25,640 nt of DNA, taken from positions 1-25,640 of the forward strand of contig JNVV01000113.1 in the NCBI GenBank assembly GCA_000733355.1, in the 5' to 3' direction. The notes under the pieces were generated by a model. The model saw only the letters and a program-made list of their open reading frames with translations, had not been told where the DNA came from and did no database searches. The position numbers and the translations under genes were made by a program. The DNA is from Falciphora oryzae. Lineage: Eukaryota > Ascomycota > Sordariomycetes > Magnaporthales > Magnaporthaceae. Shown piece by piece: positions 9,758 through 18,291 of this stretch. Numbering within the stretch: the stretch's first letter is position 1; each line of letters opens with the position of its first letter.

Positions 9758-11540
9758 GATCTAGATCAAAAGGCGTTAGCGGCAATCTAAGCGGAAAGGT
9801 CGGTAACGTCGGACATATCGCACCTGCTGCAAAACACGCAGCAGTTTGCGGCCGCGTTCGGCGAAAAGGCGAACTTTTGCGCCGGCGCCACGCAAATCCA
9901 CACACATAGCCCGACGTGTGTAAAGTACGCTATCAAACGACGGGGAAGGAAAAGCGAGCTGTGCAGGTTTAAAGCGCCGTAGGGTCTGGCCGAAAAGACG
10001 GCGTTTACGGAAGGGGGTGTACTACGGATTCGGCGTAACCATAGCATGGTAAATAAATAGAATAAGGCAATTGCTGTAGGACTTCGGCACAACCACGACA
10101 TTTCGTTCATTGCGACGTAGTGTAAAACCATAGCGATTGTATATTACGTAACGAATTATGCCACTAAAGTCGAAAACCCGGTATGGAAACGGGCGGCCGC
10201 CGCCGCGGAATTGTTCGAAATCGTTAGGAAGGGGGTCCCGGCTAGCGAGAGGGAGGGGGAGGACAACGCGCGCCAGCTACCCTCTACCAACAGCGAACGC
10301 GGCAACAAAACTCGGCAGTTTCTAATAAAGGTCGCAAATCGAATTTTTACAAATCGGGCAATGTCGCAAGTGGAAGTCGTAGCGCACTTCCTGGGGTACG
10401 GCACGGAATTTGCAAACAACGAAGCGTAGGCGTTTTTAAACGTATCGTCCCTATATTAGCAAATATTCCGGCGATAGCGGCACCTCCGACGCGTAATTGG
10501 GACGGACGGCCTTAATAAGCCGGTGGACGAGACGGTGCTTTTGGAGGAGGCCGGACAAAGGATCTCCCTAGTGCAAACGTACCCGCACCGCGGCGAAATC
10601 CTGCGGAACCTGTCCTTGTACGAGTACATATCAGTTATCCAACTAAGGCGGAAGGATAAAAACGGCGCGGTCGCCCGCAGCGGAATGCGGCTCGACAGCG
10701 CTTGGCCGCTTTCGAAGACGTAAGCACAATCGCTACGAAAGCCGGGTAAGCACGCCGTTGTTTGCCTCAACGGCTATTTAAGCATAAACTTCGCCGAGGA
10801 AAATGAGGTTTATTATAGGAGGTACGTACGTCCCCAAACCAAAGGCGGGGCGAGTACCGTACGAGGCTGATCTCGGCGGTACAAGGCAGCCGTGCAACAC
10901 CTCGCCATATTCGCGCTTTAGAAATCTTTTCTATCCGAAACGTCCGGAAACATTAACGATATTTAACAAACGCGAAAACGGGCCCTATCTCGGAAAATAT
11001 CAAACTACGTAAACAACATCCAGCTTTTTCGCCGGTCCGCCGAAAATACGAAACGCGACGCTAGGCAATAGGCCGCCATATCCGGGAAAGCTGATCCTGC
11101 GGCGGCCGATACGGTCGAACCGGGGCCGGGCGAAAAAGAAAAAGGTAAAAAGGTGGTATACCGCTCGGGCGATATTAGCAATGCGATACGACTTATTAAC
11201 GTGTTAAAAAATATGCTAGCGGGAAAGCAGGTTACGGCCTGCTTAAGCGAAATCTCGGAAATAATGCGATAACTTTACCGGTTCCAGCAGGCGGCGTTAG
11301 GATCCTTGGACGAACTACGCGCCACGGCCGCCTTCGAAGCGGCGCCAAAAACAAGGCTCCCCGGTTAGGAACAGCTAAGGTCCATCAAATCGCAACAAAG
11401 GAGCGTGTCCCGAAAAAAGGAAAGGATAATCCAAGGCATATAAAGCCGAGCTGATAATGACATAACGGGCTACGCCGCGGCCGTATACAGCGTCCTAAAT
11501 GGTTTCGGCGAGCAAAACGTCCAGCTTACGGAGGCAGACT

Positions 11541-13258
11541 CGAAGCGTTTGGCGGGAGCCGGGGGACCGTCGACAAAAATCCAATTCGGCGCGGCCACGT
11601 CGTTCGCCGAAGCGGGAAAGCGGCTCGCGGAATCCTTAACGCTTAATAAAAGACAGAGCATCGCCGTGCAGCTAGTATGCAAGCAATTAAATCGAATTCG
11701 TCTCGACGAGCGGGGAACTTCCCAACTGTGCCTGTTTATCGGCGGCAAAGGCGGAACGGGAAAGTCGCGCGTAATCGAAGCCGTTGCAGCGCTGTTTGCA
11801 AGCAAAGGGATAAGGCATCGTCTTTTAATGACGGCAACGTCGGGGACGGCGGCTACACGGATCGAAAGAGTGACGATTCACTCGGCTTGCGGTTTTTCAA
11901 AAGACGGAATACGGGGAGGACCTAATAAAACCGAAGACGGCACCAGGCGTTCGAGCGCAGCAAATTTGCGAATCGACGGCCAAATCCGGATAAACTAGCA
12001 GGAAAAGTATTTACTAATCATCGACGAAGTCAGCATACTCGGCGCGCGAACGCTATACGCAATAAACGAACAGCTTTACAGGCTCCGCGAATGCGCAAAA
12101 GATTTCGGCGGTATACTTATCGTCCTTTTTTACGGGGATTTTCGCCAATTCCGCCCCGTCCAGGAACGGTCGATTCTCCTCCCCAGCGAAACTATTTCGT
12201 AAGACGACGACATATCGTTCAGAACAAAGCAAAAACGGCAGCACGACAAAGCCCACTCTTTATGGAACAAGTTTACGACCGTGGTCGTACTAACGGAACA
12301 GGTCCGCGCCGCGGAAAATCCGACCCTAAAGCGGCTACTAACGCGCGTCCGTTAGGGCGTGCAAAACCGGAGCGATATAAATCTCCTAAACAGCAAGTGC
12401 TATCGGGAGGGAAGGCGGATCCCATAGGAATCGGGAATCACCGTCGTAACGCCTTTAAATAGGAACCGCTAAAACCTGAACGTCAAAACGGTATTATCGT
12501 TTTAGAAACAACGGCAAGCCCCCCTGCGAATTTTTCTCTCGGAATACAAATAAAAAAGCGGTAAACCGACGGAAAAGGAAGCCCTTATAATATTAAACCA
12601 TAGCGACGACAATGCTATTCCGGTCCAGGCCGTTTTTATATTCGTCCCGGGAATGCCCATCGTTGTGAATTAAAATACCCATCAGGGTCTAAAGCTAATA
12701 AACGGAGCCGGCTACACAAGCCTAAAGGTTATCCTTAATAGGGCGTATCCGGGCCACCGCGTAGATGGCGACGTTATTTTGCACTTCGGCCCGCCGGCGG
12801 GCATCCTGCTGGCGTCGGAAACGATAAGTAGCTTCCACTTCGCCGGGATGCCGCCGGGCACCATCCTCCTAACGCCCGTCAGCATAAAAATAAAGTGCCA
12901 GAAAAAGCGGCCCTGGCAGCAGAACGACGTCGTCCGCCGGGGTCTGCCGTACGCAGCCGCGTTCGCCTGCACGGATTACAAAGTGTAGGGTAAGACGCTT
13001 AGCCGCGTGGCGCTGGAACTGCGTAGGATTCGAACGACCGTGGTTAACGGCGAGGCGGTCCCGAGCTAGTGCAACCCGTACAGCCTTTACGTGCAACTGT
13101 CGCGATGCCTATCGCTGGATAGCATTATACTATTGTTAAGGGCACGGGAGCGGGATATCGTAGGCAACACCGTGCCGGAAGTGATGACTGCGGTAGAGAA
13201 GAGGTTGGAGCAGCTGAGCGAGGCGATTATTAGGGAAGCGGAAACCTGGAACTGGTAA
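11541..13258 (+). other. Pif1-type helicase domain of the Rep-helicase
   Basis: Same polypeptide as Rep. Walker A GGKGGTGKS (11741-11767) and Walker B LLIIDEVS are intact, unlike in unit 0. Also present: TATSGTAA, YGDFRQFRPV, DYKV followed by TAG in place of Gln, QLSRC, and the terminal ETWNW. Stops at Trp codons can be seen directly by comparison with unit 0: TAG at 11996 here against TGG at 2475. Unlike unit 0, this copy is joined to its upstream Rep. Confidence 0.9.
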
Positions 13259-14011
13259 AAAGTAGATTACGATTTCGAAGGAACTTAACAATTAGTACCG
13301 TTCTTTAAAATATTAAGAGGCAGTCCAGTTGTGTTAAATAAAGGGAGAAAAAAACATTGGGAGAAAAAATATCCTAGCGAATTTATCCGATTGAAGGCGC
13401 ATTGGCGGAGGTAACACACAGTCACGCGGTTTTATCTTCACGTGCTTTTTTTTTCATTTTTTTTTTTTTCAACGAGTTTTAAAACTTGAATTATGATTGG
13501 CGGAGTCACGTGACCCGGTTGGGTTCTTTTTTTGGTTTTGGGTGGGGCAGAGAGACCTTTCGTTCCTTAAGGCATTAGCAGAGAGCGAAAAAGTCACGCT
13601 TAGAATCACGCTTTAAACCACGTGAAAATTTGTGGCAGTTGGTTTTGGTCGAGCCCCGCTTTTTTTTCCCCGCGCCCGTCCTCTACAGGAGACGCAAACC
13701 GCAAGCGGTTTGCCTAAAAGAGCCTTAAAGAACGAAACTTTAACCTGGCAATTTGGAAGCGCTAGAATTAAATGCCTAAAATCTAAGTTTGCTACGTTTG
13801 CGTGCGTTCGGATTTTACCGTAACGAGGTTAGGATGGCGCACTTTGGTAGCTTAATTTAGCGCTTGTTCTAAACAGGGTATACTGGTTACCTGGTACGCT
13901 GAAACGTAATGAAATATAATGGCAAAATGGACGAAAAAATAACGAAGGATATCGAATGGTTAGGATTTGCATCAAAATTTTGCGCAATTCCCCTGTAATT
14001 TCCATATTTAA
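13259..14011 (+). other. Spacer after helicase of unit 1
   Basis: No gene seen. It is about 325 bp longer than the first spacer; the extra part is AT-rich with T-runs and three CACGTG palindromes (13439, 13507, 13619). CAAACCGC-AA-GCGGTTTG lies at 13695-13712. From about 13685 to the end it aligns with 3850-4177. Confidence 0.55.
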
Positions 14012-14152
14012 TTTAAAAACATTATTTTTTAAATTATAGCAGCTTGTTACAATTCGCTTCGTATTTTATTGTGGAAAGGAGGAGCTAAAGTACATCCACG
14101 ATATTTTTCGCGGTTTCGTATTAAAAATGGCTAAATTTAATATCTATATATC

Positions 14153-15297
14153 CTAGGATTCCGTTCGGTTTACCGCGGTTTGCTTTAAATTTGCGTATTT
14201 TTTCGGAAAATGGCGGCTGCGATACGGTCAAAGCCTATTTTCCGACGTTAAGGGCCGGGCTAAGCCGAAAAGGGAGTCGCTAAAACGAACAGCGGTCGGT
14301 GGAGGAGCTGGGACGGACGCGGAGTTTGGGGAATTTTTTATACAAAGGAGGCCGTATCCCGTTTAGGCCATCTCTGGCGGGGTTATATTTTTGTCGGATA
14401 GGTTTGCTAGTCCGTTAGCAGATTCCGAAACGCGCGGCCTTTTCGAGGGAATAAACGGGCCCGCCCGGCCCTCCCAGCGACTCGACCGTTTGGACGGTGG
14501 AGTTGGGGTCGGAGCTGATGCGGGCGCGGCCGAAGGAAGTTTTGGCAAATACGTTAGATCGAGGACGCGAAGGGCAAAACGATTTGTGTGAGCAATGCGG
14601 CTAGCGACCTTCGCGGTAACAATGAAAAAGGCGCCCGACGGCGGCGTTTTAACCTTTTGCTAACGCCTGGTGTTTTCTAAAAAGCAAGCTACAAAAAACT
14701 GCACCGGAGCGGCCGTTAAAGCGTTATAAATAGATGTTTCGACGGTGAAGTGCCGGGGTCCCGAAAGCTTAGGAAAGCCGTCGTTACCAGCGTGGACCGA
14801 GCCGATAACGGTTACTATGGGGCACTATTATTTTAACAAATGGCGGCGGTACTTGTCGAAATCGGCCATATCTCCTAAGTGCTTAAATCGGTTAGCCGAA
14901 ACGAGGTCGCAACGGGTGGATGGACGTGCCTTATTAAGTTTAATGCTTGGATACTGATTTCCAAATCACCGTTTGCGGAAAGGACGGTCGAAAAGCGGCC
15001 GTCGGTATAAAAAAAGGTGTTAAAAAGGTATAAGTTTCGTTCGTTTCGCGTTATATAAACGTGGATGCGGGTGCGAATCGGTTCGGCGATAATATCGGGA
15101 CTATCGAAGCCGTTTTCGTCGAAGATGTTGATATCCGCGTGGATTTCGACGTGATTTGGAGCGTTCCGAATCGAATCGTCCGTAATGGCGTCGACGAAAT
15201 CACGCAAATGGATAATGCTTAAAAATGTTAGCTGTCGAAATATAACGAAGGTGCTAAGCGGGGGGCGTTTCGTATCCGACGTTTGTGTTGGGAGCAC
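14153..15297 (-). pseudogene. Helitron accessory protein, copy 2
   Basis: Second copy of the minus-strand accessory gene. Exons 15297-14955 and 14874-14153 with an 80-nt intron (14875-14954: GTATCC, GCTAAC, TAG). The start codon reads GTG where copy 1 has ATG. Exon 1 is fully open for 114 residues and matches copy 1 at most positions. Exon 2 has two adjacent stops soon after DFDKYRRHL and another after the Trp-containing KRSSRWEG segment, where copy 1 has Gln. The final TAG (14153-14155) matches that of copy 1. Two copies broken at different positions but agreeing in intron, frame and end make a strong case that the gene was once real. Confidence 0.7.
14875..14954 (-). other. 80-nt intron in the accessory gene, copy 2
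   Basis: Same length and position as in copy 1. The branch site is GCTAAC, the filamentous-fungal consensus. Removal keeps the protein in frame (IR followed by DMADFDKY). Confidence 0.6.
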
Positions 15298-15414
15298 ATT
15301 AAGCGTGTAAAATGCTTAGTAGGTAAAACAAAAGAATTAAATTGGGTGAATAGGTTTATCCCCGAATTTGGTAAAGCGGGTGCTTAAATGGATGAAAGAA
15401 CATTTAGGTACGGC

Positions 15415-15480
15415 TATATAAATCAGGTACGGTGCGGGGACGACTAAATTACCACCTAGGTGACCTGATCATACGAATAG
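15415..15480 (-). promoter_or_regulatory. TATA box and inverted repeat, accessory gene copy 2
   Basis: TATATA at 15415-15420 with ATCAGGT just upstream and ACCTGAT about 35 nt further, as in copy 1. The distance to the start codon is 117 nt, because copy 2 has about 22 extra bases in the leader. Confidence 0.4.
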
Positions 15481-15591
15481 GGGAAAGAAACTAACGAGTG
15501 CTAGGATAAAATAATAAACGGGCGGATAAAAGAACGTGGTTACGTTTAAAGTTTAAAGCTAAAGTGATTGGCTTATTAAACGATGTGGCTA

Positions 15592-15661
15592 AGTTAGCCG
15601 GGAAGCGACCGGTGCCCCGGGACCGGGGCTGGCTGCCGGCCGGCGGGCAGGGACAGGGCTT
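15592..15661. repeat. 70-bp GC-rich double hairpin, copy 2
   Basis: Identical to 5764-5833. Stems: GCCCCGG-GA-CCGGGGC (15614-15629) and CTGCC...GGCAG (15633-15650). It stands 50 bp before the retrotransposon junction. Confidence 0.65.
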
Positions 15662-15711
15662 ATTTGTAATGCTTCGTAATGCGAATGGAAAAGCGAAGGG
15701 GTGGGCGAGGG

Positions 15712-15918
15712 TATCGCGAACAGTAGGGGGGACTGGTTCAATTGCGATATCTGTGGTAAGGTAGGATAGTGTACAGGAGAGAGTAGGAGGCCGGAGGCCG
15801 GGCGGGCAGGCCTGCAGAGAAAACTCTGCAGGAGCCTTACCTCCTTTATCGTGCCGATAAGGGTTGGGGTCTCCCTGCCCCACTAGTGGGCCCCTTCCAC
15901 CTCCTACCGGCTGTGACA
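15712..15918 (-). repeat. 3' LTR of Gypsy-1
   Basis: On the minus strand it starts TGTCACAGCC and ends CGCGATA; the expected final CA is TA, a typical RIP change. 207 bp. Boundaries are supported by similarity to the Gypsy-2 LTR and by the exact end of Helitron homology at 15711. Inside are two strong stems: CCTGCAGAG-AAAA-CTCTGCAGG (15811-15832) and CTTTATCG-TGC-CGATAAGG (15844-15862, one G-U type pair). The 9 bases before the LTR start (GCCGGCACT) are the same in both elements. Confidence 0.75.
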
Positions 15919-16002
15919 AGTGCCGGCGCATGAAAAGGAATTCCCTGTCCTCAGGGAGATAACTACTGTACATGAAAGGGGTGAATACAATTAATAAGGT
16001 TC

Positions 16003-18000
16003 TCAGTCCTTGCCTGCTTTGCGTGCGGAACGCCTTAAAGGCTTTGCCTGAGCCTGGGCTTTGACCTTGACCTTGGCTTTGGCCTTGTTGCCTTCGAGGG
16101 TCCGGGCTTTAGCCTGGCGGTCCTCGTACTTTTTGATAGCATCAGCCGCGTTGCTGAGCTTTTCCAAAGGCTCCTAAGTGTTTCCCTTAGGGCCGTAACC
16201 TTTCCAGCGCACCAAGTACTTGGTGCGGATAACTCCAGATTTCAGCTTAGTGTCTTCGCGGTCGAGGACTTTATCCACTTTAAAAATGTCGCCCTTTTTG
16301 AGGTGGGCGTCGGGGTTGATCTTTTTGTCGTTGTCGTATTCGATAGGGCCCGGAGGCGGAGGTACGCGCTGGAAAGGATCGTTGTTGCAGTCGTAGCGAG
16401 TGAGGTGCTGGATATTGATGACCGGGTGTATTTTGGTAGGGGTGCCAGAAAAGTCAAGCTTATAAGCCAAAGGGGAGACTTTGCGAACGATGGTATACGG
16501 TCCCTGTCGTTTGGGCTTTTCCTTGTTGACGAGGTGCTGGCCTTTGGTTTTGTAGTGGCCCATAGTGAGCCAGACTTTATCGCCGACATTGAATTCCTCG
16601 TAACGGTGTTTGGAGTTATAAATGCGCTTTTGCTCGGCGGCTGCGACGTTTATCGCAAACAGAGCGTTTTTGCGGAGGTGCTTACGCATAAAGCGGAGCT
16701 TTGCAACTTTTTGGGGAATTCGTGCGGAAGCTGTAAGCTCCAGAGGTCCGGGGATTTTAAATCCAAACAAGTACTCGTGGGGGCTACAGCTGAAAGCCGT
16801 CGTAGTAGCATTGTTTAGATTCCATTGCAAAGAGGGGATAACGTCGACCTAGGGGTCGTTTGTTGTGGCTGAATGATAACGGATAGCCAGCTCAACGGTC
16901 TGGTTTTTGCGTTCGGACTGCCCATCAGCCTAGGGGTGGTAGGCTGCTATCATCTGCAGGCGGGTCCTAAAGGTGCGCCACAGGCTGTTCCAAAAGGCGG
17001 AAGTGAATTTGGGGTCCCTATCGGAAATAATTGCTTTGGGGCAGGACCAGTCGGCCAAAAGTAGTTGGCGGCCGAGTTATTTACCCCATATTCGTACCGT
17101 GTATTCGTTGTGGCTAGGGATGATTAGGGTACGCTTGGAGGTTTTGCAGGTGACCGTTAACAGCGCATTGTAGGAGTTAAACTTCCGTTAGGACCAAGGG
17201 GTGCCTTCCGAAGGGACCATAGGGAGTGCGGTTACGAAATCCATAGTAATCGTGCTTATGGGCTCAGGAGGGGCCTGAATAGGTTAAAGGGTTCCAATGG
17301 GAAGCTGGTTGTTTTGTCGGTTCATGCCACACTTATGGCATTTGCTAATATACTATTCGACCTAACGTTTTTTTGCTCGGAAGTGTACGTCCTCGAGGGC
17401 GTTAAACATCCGGAATCGGCCGAAATGGTGTTTATCGTCGTGGACCTCCCGTAAATAGTCCGCAATTAGGGGTTTCGGGATTACAAAGCGTTCGTGGCCG
17501 TCGTTATCCCGTAAGTAGAGAAGATAGTCGGCTACACGGAAAGGATGCCCGATTTTGGAAGCATTGGCAACGGCCTCGTTGCCCTTAACCTTGCACTCAG
17601 ACCCTTGAGGAGTGGCCAGGTCAAGTATGATTTTGCGATAGATTGGGTCTTTGACATAGCCTTTTGCGAATCGCTAGCGAGTTGTTTCGGCCATTTGGGC
17701 TTCGGCGACAATTATAACGTGATCGTACATCGAATCAAATGTCGGTGCCGTCGTTTTTTATCGGTCTTCGTTGTCGGTCGCCGTGGGCAAACGTGATAGG
17801 GCGTTTGGGATAAGGTTTATTTTGCCTGGGATGTGCAATATTTCGAGGTCGTACTCGGAAAGGTAGATTGACGCGTTGGTTAGGCGCCGGTTAACACGCT
17901 CAATCGACGACGTCAGCAAGGTAATGCGGTTGACGATACCCACAGTCGACTCGTGGTCCGTAAGGACGAGGATTTTCTTATTGCTCGAATGCAGCGTCGT
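16003..18000 (-). pseudogene. Gypsy-1 pol C-terminal part: RNase H end, integrase, chromodomain
   Basis: A single minus-strand frame across about 2 kb with stops but no frameshift. In order: RNase H connection (LVLTDHESTVGIVN, about 17950) ending in HIPGKINLIPNALSRLP; integrase zinc site KCHKCGMN (about 17330); DDE core with Asp in TMDFVTALP (17239-17241), Asp in ISDRDPKF (17020-17022) and Glu in GQSERKNQ (16912-16914), all intact; integrase tail with GPYTIVRKVSPLAYKLDF; chromodomain ending KYLVRWKGYGPKGNT. The Trp codon that should follow is TAG (16174-16176), and the frame continues EPLEKLSNAADAIKKYE to a Lys/Ala-rich basic tail and TGA at 16003. Integrase inserts the cDNA and the chromodomain steers it to chromatin marks. 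Start and N-terminal part are missing. Confidence 0.9.
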
Positions 18001-18202
18001 TGTCAAAGCAGTCGAGGGCAGAGATATTGGAGGAGCAGAAAGATGATATTCGGAGTAGGTTGGAGGCCGGAGGCCTGGCCCTGCAGAGATTTGGGATATC
18101 TCTGTGCAGGATCCATTTTGTGGAGCCTCCACCCTTATCTGACGATAAGGGTCTCTGGTCCCAACTCCTTTATCTACAGTTGAGGCCCTACTGGCCGTGA
18201 CA
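18001..18202 (-). repeat. 3' LTR of Gypsy-2
   Basis: On the minus strand it starts TGTCACGGCC and ends CTTTGACA, giving perfect TGTCA/TGACA ends, 202 bp. It carries the same set of stems as the Gypsy-1 LTR: ACCCTTATC-TGAC-GATAAGGGT (18131-18152) and CCTGC-AGAGAT...ATCTCT-GCAGG (18080-18110), plus TGGAGCCTCCA (18121-18131). Primary sequence between stems differs much more. Confidence 0.8.
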
Positions 18203-18291
18203 AGTGCCGGCCCTCTAAAGAGACGGTATCGTCCTCGATGCTAAATATAAACAGCGCAATGTTCTCCTTCTCTCTCTCGCCTTTGTGGCGT

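Larger units (their letters stand above)
6039..13258 (+). pseudogene. Helitron Rep-helicase (RIP-inactivated)
   Basis: Giant fusion of a rolling-circle HUH replication initiator and a Pif1/RecD-type helicase, about 2,380 residues. One frame runs 6039-7170, another to about 7505 and the first again to 9686; the two compensating shifts fall in A-runs and may be sequencing errors. A 71-nt intron (9687-9757) then leads to the helicase frame. Parts: N-terminal extension of about 490 residues with no known domain; Cys pairs (TGC at 7647, 7656, 7665, 7761) followed by LKGLTPVEEKLIALNSYYRF, typical of fungal Helitrons; Helitron-like N domain (GIPAIWFTLNPND, about 9260); HUH motif as HLY at 9558-9566 (second His lost); CAGATQIHTHSPTC zinc site (about 9870); YVTNY tyrosine pair (10145, 10157); helicase from about 11540. 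The start is ATA at 6039, possibly a mutated ATG; the first ATG in frame is 6135. At least 20 in-frame stops. Confidence 0.85.
4178..14011 (+). mobile_element. Helitron unit 1, nearly complete
   Basis: Order: left-end block (4178-4290, with a T21 run at 4188-4208), minus-strand accessory gene (4341-5491), divergent intergenic region (5492-6038), plus-strand Rep-helicase (6039-13258), spacer (13259-14011). Boundaries rest on the start of homology shared with unit 0's left end. An alternative is a unit running from Rep to the accessory gene, with the accessory gene convergent and downstream; I prefer the divergent order because unit 0 begins with the left block and the DNA from accessory gene to Rep is uninterrupted. 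All coding parts are inactivated by point mutations, so the unit is non-autonomous now. Confidence 0.6.
14012..15711 (+). mobile_element. Helitron unit 2, truncated by Gypsy-1
   Basis: Left-end block (14012-14104), accessory gene copy 2, its promoter and the 70-bp hairpin are present. Homology to unit 1 ends exactly at 15711 (GCGAGGG), where the LTR of Gypsy-1 begins. The rest of the unit, including any Rep-helicase, should lie beyond the right window edge on the far side of both retrotransposons, unless it was lost. Confidence 0.6.
15712..18000 (-). mobile_element. Gypsy-1, Ty3/gypsy chromovirus, 3' part
   Basis: Minus-strand element with 3' LTR, chromodomain, integrase and the end of RNase H. 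It entered Helitron unit 2 at 15711/15712 and is itself interrupted at 18000/18001 by Gypsy-2. Its remaining 5' part should lie beyond 25640. Confidence 0.8.

Noticed and set aside
1662..13258. Reassigned stop codons (TAA/TAG read as Gln)
   Set aside because: Stops also replace Trp codons, paired copies differ in where they occur, and catalytic residues are mutated too, so RIP explains the pattern.
15491..15973. 160-codon minus-strand frame across the Helitron/LTR junction
   Set aside because: It spans an insertion boundary at 15711/15712 and the LTR, and matches no conserved frame in copy 1.
16303..16818. 171-codon plus-strand frame
   Set aside because: Antisense shadow of the Gypsy-1 integrase tail and chromodomain.
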